DNA of 64,000 nucleotides, from NCBI RefSeq assembly GCF_001908275.1, contig NZ_CP018620.1, positions 4,526,001 through 4,590,000 on the forward strand. The letters run 5' to 3'. Under the pieces are notes generated by a model. It had not been told where the DNA came from. It ran no database searches and saw nothing but the letters and a program-made list of their open reading frames with translations. Made by a program: the position numbers and the translations under genes. Origin of the DNA: Paenibacillus xylanexedens. Its GTDB lineage: Bacteria; Bacillota; Bacilli; Paenibacillales; Paenibacillaceae. Of this stretch, positions 1 through 6,946 are shown piece by piece. Positions within the stretch are counted from its first letter, which is position 1, and every line of letters starts with the position of its first letter.

Positions 1-569
1 CTCCGGAGCAACTAGTTAAAATCGGCGCGATTATTGGTCCAGATTCAAAAGTGGAAATGACACCCTTTAAGCAACTCTACGTAGAAGTATCGATTGAACA
101 ACGAGATCAGATCAAAAATGAACTTGAGAATCACGGACTTGAAGTAAATCCTGCAGGATTTGTAACCAAAGGTCTGATCGCTTGCAACTTTTGTAGAGGT
201 GCAGAAGAAGCAGGCATGGAAACAGCCAAAAATTTAAATCAGGCCATTTCCGGTATCGATACGCCTGCACCACTCAAGATTGGATATGCTGGATGCGCCT
301 TAGGCACAAGTGAACCGTTGATTAAGGATATTGGGATCGTAAAGATGCGCGATAAGTTCGATGTTTATGTTGGTAGCGAGTCGAAGGGGCTTAAACCCTC
401 CTTCGCCAAGCTGCTACATTCCGGATTAACGGAGGATCAGCTTATTCCATTCGTTACCGCAATTATTGATTATTATAAGATGCATGCAAAAGGCAAAGAA
501 AAGTTCAGCAAATTCGTTAATCGAATGACACTGGAAAACTTGAAGTTTATGACGCTTGAAAGGGGGTGA
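1..569 (+). CDS. Nitrite/sulfite reductase-like protein (partial, 5' end outside window)
   Basis: The reading frame is open from the first bases of the window, so the GTG at 51 is probably internal and the gene starts upstream. The visible part reads PEQLVKIG...KVEMTPFKQLYVEVS, which resembles the ferredoxin-like half of siroheme nitrite/sulfite reductases, in a small stand-alone form known in Bacillota. Cysteines are seen in ACNFCRG and in GYAGCALGTSEP. The usual 4Fe-4S motif of the family has a second cysteine four residues after the GC, and here it is missing, so cluster binding is doubtful or altered. The next gene starts within a few bases of the stop, and a redox or metal role shared with the CopZ- and glutaredoxin-like neighbours is likely. 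The function is inferred from resemblance only. Confidence 0.7.
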   Translation, partial: PEQLVKIGAIIGPDSKVEMTPFKQLYVEVSIEQRDQIKNELENHGLEVNPAGFVTKGLIACNFCRGAEEAGMETAKNLNQAISGIDTPAPLKIGYAGCALGTSEPLIKDIGIVKMRDKFDVYVGSESKGLKPSFAKLLHSGLTEDQLIPFVTAIIDYYKMHAKGKEKFSKFVNRMTLENLKFMTLERG

Positions 570-574
570 AAACA

Positions 575-778
575 GTGAAAGAAGCAACTGTAAAAATTCA
601 AGGTATGTCTTGCCGTTCTTGTGTATCTAAAATTGAAGGTGCAATTAGCGCTCTTGGCGCTGAAGGCCACGTTAATTTTGAACAAGGAACAGTAGAACTT
701 CGATTTGACGAATCTAAAGTTCAAATCGCTGAAATTGAAGAAGCGATCCGTAAAAAAGGATATAACATCGGAGCGTAA
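575..778 (+). CDS. CopZ-like heavy-metal-associated (HMA) domain protein
   Basis: A 67-residue single HMA domain with the metal-binding motif GMSCRSC (MxCxxC) and the usual beta-alpha-beta-beta-alpha-beta length of copper chaperones. CopZ-type proteins carry Cu(I) in the cytosol to a P-type ATPase or a repressor. The start is set at GTG 575 because the AGGGGGTG at 561-568 is well spaced for it. GTG 566 lies inside that Shine-Dalgarno sequence. The gene follows the reductase-like gene almost without gap and precedes a glutaredoxin-like gene, with a CsoR-family gene 0.5 kb downstream, so copper or thiol homeostasis is the likely context. No copper ATPase is in the window. Metal identity is inferred from the family. 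Confidence 0.85.
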   Translation: MKEATVKIQGMSCRSCVSKIEGAISALGAEGHVNFEQGTVELRFDESKVQIAEIEEAIRKKGYNIGA

Positions 779-811
779 TATATATTGAAATACAAGGGAG
801 AGTAATTGGGC

Positions 812-1051
812 ATGACGGAATCCATTCAGATTTATTCAATCCCAACCTGCAGCGATTGCAATTATGCTAAACGTTACTTTAAAGAGCATGAGCTTCCCTA
901 TACGGATTACAATTGTGAAGAAGATGCCAAGTACGCTGAGGAAGTCTGGAAGTTGACTGGAAAACAGGTTGTTCCAACCATTGTCATTGGAGATAAGGTT
1001 TTTGTAGGCTTTGCCGAAAATCTCACTGAAATCAGTGAGTTAGTTAAGTAA
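812..1051 (+). CDS. Glutaredoxin family protein
   Basis: A 79-residue thioredoxin-fold protein with the dithiol site CSDC (in PTCSDCNYAKRYF) near the N-terminus and the cis-proline signature VVPTIVIGD. Both are typical of NrdH/glutaredoxin-like redoxins that reduce disulfides or glutathione/bacillithiol mixed disulfides in the cytosol. The start is placed at ATG 812. A TTG at 806 is also possible, since the AAGGGAG at 794-800 could serve either. The gene closes the small left-flank operon: a hairpin terminator begins nine bases after the stop. The precise reductant and client are unknown. Confidence 0.85.
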   Translation: MTESIQIYSIPTCSDCNYAKRYFKEHELPYTDYNCEEDAKYAEEVWKLTGKQVVPTIVIGDKVFVGFAENLTEISELVK

Positions 1052-1059
1052 CTGTTATG

Positions 1060-1092
1060 ACCCCGGTCAACTTCCGACTGGGGTTATTCTTA
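1060..1092 (+). terminator. Rho-independent terminator after the glutaredoxin-like gene
   Basis: The stem ACCCCGGTC (1060-1068) pairs with GACTGGGGT (1076-1084) with one G-T wobble and a 7-base loop, followed by a T-rich tail. It ends the reductase/CopZ/glutaredoxin operon. Confidence 0.75.
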
Positions 1093-1144
1093 ATAATAAA
1101 ATACCTTTGACTGATATATCGTTGCAGGAGGCAGGAGGGATAAT

Positions 1145-1213
1145 ATGTCTAATATACTGCATAGATAAAGATACTTGCATCGCTTGTGGGCATGTGGAGC
1201 AATGGCGCCTGAC
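1145..1213 (+). pseudogene. Decayed 4Fe-4S ferredoxin gene remnant
   Basis: A strong ribosome binding site (AGGAGG, 1133-1138) stands six bases before ATG 1145, yet the frame from that ATG stops after seven codons. A shift of frame gives YCIDKDTCIAC (1155-1187). A further one-base shift gives GACGAMAPD (1190-1213, sharing a base with the previous segment). Together these rebuild the N-terminal cluster-binding motif CIACGACGAxAPD of Bacillus-type ferredoxins. Two frameshifts and the loss of everything after APD mean it cannot make a working ferredoxin. The remainder of the gene is replaced by the csoR promoter region. Read directly from the sequence; the family name rests on the motif. Confidence 0.72.
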
Positions 1214-1254
1214 AAGCCGTTCTCTTAGCACGTACCATGATACTTCTTGCTCCC

Positions 1255-1284
1255 TTTACATAGGGTAGGGGGGGATGGTAATGT
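1255..1284 (+). promoter_or_regulatory. Possible CsoR operator / csoR promoter region
   Basis: An unusual G-rich tract (ACATAGGGTA, a run of seven G, then ATGGTAA) lies just before the csoR ribosome binding site. CsoR-type repressors bind G/C tracts flanked by TA-rich half sites and usually control their own gene. Position and composition fit, but I see no clear dyad, so this is a weak call. Confidence 0.35.
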
Positions 1285-1306
1285 GTTAATAAAGGAGTTG
1301 ATCTAC

Positions 1307-1636
1307 ATGGATGATACGATACTTGAGGCCGCCTCATGTGACCATACATCTTCAAACGAGCGGAAAAGCCATCATTCGGAGAGTACAAAGCGAAAATTAA
1401 TTAGCCGGTTGAATCGGATTGAAGGGCAAGTGCGTGGAGTAAAAGGAATGATTGAGAAGGATACGTATTGTGATGACGTGTTGCACCAAATTGCCTCCAT
1501 TCAATCCGCGTTGAATGGCGTAGGAAAGCAGCTTTTGGAACATCATATGAAAAGCTGTGTCATTGAACGCATTTCAGAAGGCGATCACAAAGTTTTGGAT
1601 GAACTGATGATCACTGTAAATAAGTTAATTAAGTAA
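1307..1636 (+). CDS. csoR: CsoR-family (DUF156) metal-sensing transcriptional repressor
   Basis: A 109-residue all-helical repressor of the CsoR/RcnR/CstR family. The N-terminal 23 residues are Cys/His-rich. The core begins near KRKLISRLNRIEGQVRGVKGMIE, followed by Cys55, His80 and Cys84. These match the Cys-His-Cys Cu(I) ligand set of copper sensors, where His and Cys lie four residues apart in HMKSC. The start is ATG 1307 with AAAGGAG nine bases upstream; the frame is open further upstream but lacks a ribosome binding site there. By family knowledge the apo-protein represses copper-export genes and Cu(I) releases it. The CopZ-like gene at 575 is a plausible target. CstR-type persulfide sensors lack the His ligand, so copper is favoured. 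Confidence 0.85.
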   Translation: MDDTILEAASCDHTSSNERKSHHSESTKRKLISRLNRIEGQVRGVKGMIEKDTYCDDVLHQIASIQSALNGVGKQLLEHHMKSCVIERISEGDHKVLDELMITVNKLIK

Positions 1637-1749
1637 GCTAGGATAGAGGAGATACCTCTTGTTTTATTCAGGTAAATGGACCATCAAGGTTAATTTTATT
1701 ACGGTTAGTGATGAAAAAAAATATCGAAAACAAGAACATGTTCCCGTTG

Positions 1750-1779
1750 AAGTCGCTATTATAGCGGCTTTTTTATTTT
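1750..1779 (+). terminator. Rho-independent terminator after csoR
   Basis: AAGTCGCT (1750-1757) pairs with AGCGGCTT (1763-1770) with one G-T wobble and a 5-base loop, followed by TTTTATTTT. It separates the left flank from the PKS operon. Confidence 0.8.
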
Positions 1780-2172
1780 ACTAAATAAAATGCGATGTGG
1801 TCAGATAAAAGCAACTGTTAATCTGACAATTATAGATCCGATGAAAAAGTTTAAAAAGTTCGTTAACATATGCAAAAACAGCGGAAGCTTTAATATAGCT
1901 TTCTTCAGTTAGACAAAGCATAAAAGTAACATCAATTGTCATTTATTTGATCGTTATTTATTTATTGAATCATTCCGATATTCTGATTTATGGAAAATAA
2001 ATAATATAAATCCATACCATTTTTCTATTTTTATATTTAAAATACGATGTTATTCATCATTTTACGATATGCAATGACTACATTTACAAAATCCATCATT
2101 TACAAAAATTACAAAATTGATTATAGTATATTCAACAAGCTTTTCAACTAATTCAATCGTTGTTTCGGCACG
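1780..2172. other. A+T-rich intergenic region upstream of the PKS operon, no gene seen
   Basis: About 400 bases with no credible ORF on either strand. It is strongly A+T-rich with many short A and T tracts, the kind of DNA favoured by global repressors such as AbrB in Bacillota (inference). The only clear internal structure is the direct repeat at 2081-2107. Confidence 0.6.
2081..2107. repeat. Perfect 11-bp direct repeat upstream of the PKS promoter
   Basis: CATTTACAAAA occurs at 2081-2091 and again at 2097-2107 (16-bp period). A degenerate third copy, ATTACAAAA, follows at 2108-2116. It lies about 80-110 bases before the candidate -10 element, a position suited to an activator or repressor binding site. 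Confidence 0.5.
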
Positions 2173-2199
2173 TTGAAGATAGGAAAATGCACATATAAT
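2173..2199 (+). promoter_or_regulatory. Candidate sigma-A promoter of the PKS operon
   Basis: TTGAAG (2173-2178) and a perfect TATAAT (2194-2199) are separated by 15 bases. The spacing is short of the optimal 17, so the -35 may be weak or activator-assisted. Transcription would start near 2206, giving a leader of roughly 90 bases. Confidence 0.5.
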
Positions 2200-2226
2200 G
2201 ATAGTTATGCGTTAAATTACAACCTT

Positions 2227-2249
2227 CTGTCCCTGATCAACGGGGATAG
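2227..2249 (+). promoter_or_regulatory. Leader RNA hairpin, candidate LoaP recognition element
   Basis: CTGTCCCT (2227-2234) pairs with GGGGATAG (2242-2249) over eight positions including two G-T wobbles, with a 7-base loop. No T run follows, so it is not a terminator. LoaP antiterminators are known to act through a hairpin in the 5' leader of their target operon, and a loaP gene lies at the other end of this operon. The link is inference. Confidence 0.4.
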
Positions 2250-2299
2250 CGGAGTTTATTTGATATGTCTATTGATGTGCTTGTAAGGAGGTGCTCAGA

Positions 2300-5200
2300 C
2301 TGAGCGATTCCGTTGTTTTTATGTTTTCTGGACAAGGATCGCAATATCCGCAGATGGGGAAGGATCTGTTTGAGCAGGATGCATTGTTCAGGGAAACGAT
2401 GCTTGCTCTGGATCAAACGGTGTTGGAATGCGGGGGCGAGTCAATCGTCCAGTATATGTACGGCGAATCGTCAACCGATGAGGACCGCTTCGAACGTACC
2501 ATTCTGTCGCATCCCGCCATCTATATGGTGGAATATGCACTTGCCCAATCGTTATTGACTCGTGGCGTGATCCCTGATTACGTCCTTGGCAGCAGTCTCG
2601 GGGAATTTGCCGCCGCTGCCATTGCGGGCGTATTCAGTGCAAAAGATGGCTTGCGCTGTGTTATGAAGCAGGCAATACGATTCGAGCAACATTGCCCTTC
2701 TGGCGCGATGTTAGCGATATTGGGAGATGCATCTCTATATCCGGAACTTCCGGAATTTGAATATTGTACCTTGGTGTCCGTCAATTATGACGGGCATTTT
2801 GTTATTTCCGGACCGGTGCATGCACTGACAAAAGCACAGGAGTGGCTCACATCGCATGCTGTGCTAAGTCAGATGCTCCCGGTTTCATTTGCCTATCATT
2901 CTCAATGGATTGATAGGGCAGAAGCAGCATACACGGCGGATTTGCAGGCATTTACATTTGCCGCCCCTCATATACCGTTAATCTCCTGTATGACTGGAGG
3001 GGAGGCTGCCCAAATTGCACAAAATCACTTCTGGCAGGTTGCGCGAAAACCAATTCTCTTTCGCGAAGCAATACAAAAGCTTGAATCTGCCGGACCGCAT
3101 CACTATATCGATATCAGTCCGGGCGGTACGCTTGCAGGTTTTGTGAAGCGGCTTGCAGACAAACAAGCTTCATCAGCGGCAGTCGTTTTGTTATCTCCCT
3201 TTTACAGGGATAAGGAACAATTGGAGAGCGTGGCCAGGCAATATCAACAGCCGTCCATGAACATTCAGAGGGGAGAGCAGAACATGAGGGCTTATGTATT
3301 TCCAGGGCAAGGCTCGCAGTTCAAGGGCATGGGGCACGACGTTTGGAATCTTTATCCGGACCTGGTCCGCACCGCAGATGAAATATTGGGATATTCCATA
3401 CGCGAGCTGTGTCTTGAAGACCCCGGAGACCGACTCAAACGTACGGAATACACCCAGCCGGCCCTGTACACCGTCAATGCCCTGATGTACTACAGGGAAC
3501 TTGAGCAACAGGGGAAGCCGGACTATGTAGCGGGACACAGTTTGGGTGAATTTAATGCGTTGCTGGCTGCAGGCGTGTTTGATTTTGCAACCGGACTACG
3601 TATCGTCCAGTTCCGCGGTGAATTAATGGGAAGGGCAGAGGGCGGTGGGATGGCAGCTGTGATCGGGCTGAATTCGGATGTTGTGGGTAAGATTCTTTCG
3701 CAGCATGGCCTTGACCACTTGGATATCGCTAATATGAACAGTCCCAGTCAGATCGTTATTTCGGGTCCGCAGGACTTGCTAGTCCAGGCGAAGTCTGTGT
3801 TTGAGCAGGAAGGTGCATCCAATTACGTCATCTTGAATGTGAGCGGCGCATTTCACTCCAGATATATGGAAGCAGCCAAGCAGCAATTTGCTGCATATCT
3901 CAAGCAAACTCAGTTTGCTGCCCCGACGCTATCCGTTATTTCCAATGTTGGGGCAAGACCCTATACAATCGATCATCTGCAACACAACATGGTGGAGCAG
4001 TTGACGTCCTCCGTGCAATGGACCGACACCATTCGATATCTGATGGGAAAAGGGGTTAACGACATTGTACAGATTGGACCCGGGACCGCTCTAAGCAAAC
4101 TCGTAAAGGCTATCCAGGCTCAGGCTCAGCCACTTTTTGTGGAGAAATTATCTGTTGAACCGCCTCCGGCTTCAACCGCAGTGATAAAGGACGTACCTAA
4201 GGATGTATCAATGGGAGTGTCTGAGACCGCTGCCCATCCGTTCAGCAGCTCGCAGCGTTTCCAATCTGAACGGATGGGCAGCGCAGAATTCAGGCAGGAT
4301 TATGGTGCCAGGCTGGCGTACGTTGCGGGAGGAATGTTTGGCGGCATTTCATCTGTGGCAATGATCACAACACTTGCAAAAGCGGGTATGGTCGGCTTTC
4401 TCGGAACAGGTGGACTGCGCGTTGAAGAAGTGGAAGAGGCGGTGATGTCCATCCGCCAAGAATTGCCTGTTCAACATTGCTGGGGATTAAATGTGCTTCA
4501 TGATCCTCTCCACCCTCAGCGCGAGGAAGAGATGATCAAGTTAATGCTTAGATTAGGCCTGAACAGGATGGAAGCAAAAGGATTTCTGGGCATGACTCCG
4601 GCACTTGTCCACTATCGGGTCAAAGGAATCTATCGCAGATCCGATGGTACTGTGGCTTCATCTCATCTTCTTCTCGCCAAATGCTCTCGTCCAGAGGTGG
4701 CAGAGCTGTTTATGAGTCCAGCTCCGCAACATATGTTGGACCAATTGCTGGTGGAAGGACGTATTTCCGCTGAACAGGCCCAATGGGCGCGGCAATTGCC
4801 GATGGCGGATGACATTTGTGCAGAAGCCGATTGTGCCGGATATACCGATGGTGCAGTATCCATGACCCTGCTGCCTGCCATGCTGTCCCTGCGCAATCAG
4901 ATGATGAAAAAGCATGGCTACGCCAAAACAATCCGGGTCGGTGCAGCTGGGGGTATTGGTACACCCCAGGCGGCTGCAGCAGTATTTGTCATGGGGGCAG
5001 ATTTTATTCTGACCGGCTCGATTAATCAATGTACGGTCGAAGCCAATACTAGCCAACTCGTAAAGGAACTGCTTCAGCAAATCAACGTTCAGGATACCGG
5101 ATATGCGCCCGCAGCAGGCATGTTTGAACTGGGAGGAAAAGTACAGGTGCTGAAGAAAGGCGTTTATTTTCCTGCGCGTGCTAACAAACTGCATGAGCTG

Positions 5201-5602
5201 TATCGCCAGTACGACAGCATTGACGAGATCGATGAGAAAACAAAAACAAGGCTTCAGGAGCAGTATTTCAAAAGGAGCTTTGACAGCATTTACGCGGAGA
5301 TGGAATCCGTTCTTACGACCCAGGAGAGAGCACTTGCCGAACGTAGTCCCAAGGCCAGAATGGCCGTTATTTTCAAATGGTATCTGGAGCACTCCGCCAA
5401 ACTGGCGCTTCAGGGGGATGAGAATCATCAGCACAGGGTGGACTTTCAGGTATATTGTGGTCCGGCACTCGGTGCTTTTAATCAGTGGGTACAAGGAACA
5501 ACGCTCGAATCCTGGACACAGCGCCATGTGCATCTGATCGGAGAGAAGTTAATGGAAGAAACAGCCCAGCTGCTTAACGAAAGCCTGCTTCAACTGGTAT
5601 AA
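2300..5602 (+). CDS. Trans-acting acylhydrolase-acyltransferase-enoylreductase (AH-AT-ER) of a trans-AT PKS
   Basis: A fusion of three free-standing PKS functions (about 1100 aa). AT-like domain 1 (residues ~5-300) has the nucleophile motif GSSLGE (Ser99), but the carboxylate-binding Arg of malonyl transferases is Gln124 (MKQAIRF against QFRGELM in domain 2). This is the pattern of PedC-type proofreading acyl hydrolases. Domain 2 (~330-620) has AGHSLGE (Ser414), the Arg, and GAFHS, as expected for the malonyl-CoA transferase that loads every ACP in trans. The C-terminal ~435 residues (LAYVAGGMFGGISS...GAAGGIGTP) are a PfaD/PksE-type FMN enoylreductase. The tandem layout resembles mupirocin MmpC. 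AAGGAGGTG (2285-2293) is followed after six bases by CTG 2300, which I take as the start. GTG 2291 is inside the Shine-Dalgarno sequence. First gene of the operon. Confidence 0.92.
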   Translation: MSDSVVFMFSGQGSQYPQMGKDLFEQDALFRETMLALDQTVLECGGESIVQYMYGESSTDEDRFERTILSHPAIYMVEYALAQSLLTRGVIPDYVLGSSLGEFAAAAIAGVFSAKDGLRCVMKQAIRFEQHCPSGAMLAILGDASLYPELPEFEYCTLVSVNYDGHFVISGPVHALTKAQEWLTSHAVLSQMLPVSFAYHSQWIDRAEAAYTADLQAFTFAAPHIPLISCMTGGEAAQIAQNHFWQVARKPILFREAIQKLESAGPHHYIDISPGGTLAGFVKRLADKQASSAAVVLLSPFYRDKEQLESVARQYQQPSMNIQRGEQNMRAYVFPGQGSQFKGMGHDVWNLYPDLVRTADEILGYSIRELCLEDPGDRLKRTEYTQPALYTVNALMYYRELEQQGKPDYVAGHSLGEFNALLAAGVFDFATGLRIVQFRGELMGRAEGGGMAAVIGLNSDVVGKILSQHGLDHLDIANMNSPSQIVISGPQDLLVQAKSVFEQEGASNYVILNVSGAFHSRYMEAAKQQFAAYLKQTQFAAPTLSVISNVGARPYTIDHLQHNMVEQLTSSVQWTDTIRYLMGKGVNDIVQIGPGTALSKLVKAIQAQAQPLFVEKLSVEPPPASTAVIKDVPKDVSMGVSETAAHPFSSSQRFQSERMGSAEFRQDYGARLAYVAGGMFGGISSVAMITTLAKAGMVGFLGTGGLRVEEVEEAVMSIRQELPVQHCWGLNVLHDPLHPQREEEMIKLMLRLGLNRMEAKGFLGMTPALVHYRVKGIYRRSDGTVASSHLLLAKCSRPEVAELFMSPAPQHMLDQLLVEGRISAEQAQWARQLPMADDICAEADCAGYTDGAVSMTLLPAMLSLRNQMMKKHGYAKTIRVGAAGGIGTPQAAAAVFVMGADFILTGSINQCTVEANTSQLVKELLQQINVQDTGYAPAAGMFELGGKVQVLKKGVYFPARANKLHELYRQYDSIDEIDEKTKTRLQEQYFKRSFDSIYAEMESVLTTQERALAERSPKARMAVIFKWYLEHSAKLALQGDENHQHRVDFQVYCGPALGAFNQWVQGTTLESWTQRHVHLIGEKLMEETAQLLNESLLQLV

Positions 5603-5656
5603 AACGGCCCAGCACAATTAGATGCGCAGTGAGACAAGCCAATAAGGAGGAATCGA

Positions 5657-6898
5657 ATGGATATTGAAAGTGAAGTGCTTATTGTGGGGGCGGGCATTGC
5701 AGGCGTGGCGCTGGCACTGGCCATGGGCAGAAAAGGTCGACAGGTGGTGTTGATTGAACGCTCAAAACAATTTCCTAACATTCCCAAAGGTGATTTTCTT
5801 CAGCCGGTAACGATTGATCTGCTGGACAAGCTTGGCGTTCTTCCTGAAGTAACCAAACACTGCGCTCATGTAGCACGGGTAAACTACGGCACGCTTGGGG
5901 GTGTCAACTGTTTTACGGGTAGCTATGAAGAAATGGACATACCTGTGCGTTATGCATTGAACGGGGACCATCACCACATTCATCAAAGCCTGTTTAATGC
6001 CATTGAGGAAATGCCCAACGTACGCTTCTACCCCGGCATGAACGCAGGCAAACTGTTGTTCACCGATCATTATGTGAGCGGAATCGAAGCAGGTTCGGAG
6101 GGCAAAACGGTACGCATCGGCAGCAAAATCCTTGTCGGGTCAGACGGCATCAAGTCCAAAATTCGTGATCAGCTGGGGCTTAAATATCACCTTTATCCTT
6201 ATGAGGAAAAGATGGCAAAAATGTTCGCTTTTACTTTTCACGATGTCACACATACCAGGGAAGAGGCCAGCTTTTTCTTTGGCGAAGGTGTAAGCTGCGG
6301 AGTCTTTCCTTTGCCCGGCCAAAGGCTAAGGATCTACCTAGCTTTGCGAAAGGATATATGGCAGCGCATCCGGGAGGACGGTATCGAATCGTTGCGCGGC
6401 ATGCTGCTGTCTCTCTGTCCGCACTTGCAGCAAGAAATAACGCAGATCGTGGATTTCAAACAGGTTCAATCCATTCCGGCCTATTATCTGCATACCGAAA
6501 AATGGGCAATTAACGGCGCCGTTCTGCTAGGAGATGCATGTCATGCTCTAAGTCCGGCACTGGGACAGGGTATGAATCTGGCGATTCAGGGTGCTGTCGA
6601 ACTGTCGAATACGTTGGAAGAAGCGCTCATTACCGATGACTGCTCAGAACGTCAGCTTCGCCTGTATGAGAAAAAAAGAAGGAAATATGTGCGTCTCATC
6701 CAGCGCAACAGCACAGCTCATACCTATTGCTGGTTTGTGAAGAACCGAGCCTTTGTGACACTTCGCAATGCTGCTTTTCGTCGAATTGGCAAGTGTCCCA
6801 ATCTGCTGAAGGAACAAATGCTGACTACGTCGGGATACAGTGACAAACCACCGTCATTCTCACACATGCTGCGCTTTGCAGGAATTATGAAGCCTTGA
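5657..6898 (+). CDS. FAD-dependent monooxygenase (class A flavoprotein, UbiH/PHBH-like)
   Basis: A 413-residue flavoprotein monooxygenase. The N-terminal Rossmann motif VGAGIAGVALALAMG binds the ADP part of FAD, LVGSDGIKSKIRD is the DG motif for FAD/NAD(P)H, and LLGDACHALSPALGQGMNLA is the GD motif binding the ribityl chain. No signal peptide is seen; the C-terminal ~60 residues are basic and may touch membrane or carrier. The start is ATG 5657 with AAGGAGG seven bases upstream. It sits between the trans-AT gene and the first PKS gene, so it is very likely a pathway enzyme that hydroxylates or epoxidises the polyketide. Fungal polyene-pyrone clusters (citreoviridin, aurovertin) use flavin monooxygenases for polyene epoxidation. 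A similar job here is inference, and halogenase or dehydrogenase roles seem less likely. Confidence 0.85.
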   Translation: MDIESEVLIVGAGIAGVALALAMGRKGRQVVLIERSKQFPNIPKGDFLQPVTIDLLDKLGVLPEVTKHCAHVARVNYGTLGGVNCFTGSYEEMDIPVRYALNGDHHHIHQSLFNAIEEMPNVRFYPGMNAGKLLFTDHYVSGIEAGSEGKTVRIGSKILVGSDGIKSKIRDQLGLKYHLYPYEEKMAKMFAFTFHDVTHTREEASFFFGEGVSCGVFPLPGQRLRIYLALRKDIWQRIREDGIESLRGMLLSLCPHLQQEITQIVDFKQVQSIPAYYLHTEKWAINGAVLLGDACHALSPALGQGMNLAIQGAVELSNTLEEALITDDCSERQLRLYEKKRRKYVRLIQRNSTAHTYCWFVKNRAFVTLRNAAFRRIGKCPNLLKEQMLTTSGYSDKPPSFSHMLRFAGIMKP

Positions 6899-6946
6899 TG
6901 AGATGAAAGGTCAGTATGCCGATACCAAAGGAGAGGAGACATTCAG

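Noticed and set aside
1149..1388. 79-codon ORF on the minus strand
   Set aside because: It overlaps the csoR start and the ferredoxin remnant, has no ribosome binding site and an unlikely composition.
1735..1744. GAACATGTTC palindrome as a LexA box
   Set aside because: The spacer between GAAC and GTTC is two bases, whereas the DinR/LexA box needs four, and no SOS gene follows.
2081..2116. CRISPR-like repeat
   Set aside because: Only two exact 11-bp copies, no spacer-length units and no cas genes.
4658..5533. 291-codon minus-strand ORF inside the AH-AT-ER gene
   Set aside because: A shadow of the strong ER coding frame with no family resemblance, like the many other antisense ORFs within the PKS genes.
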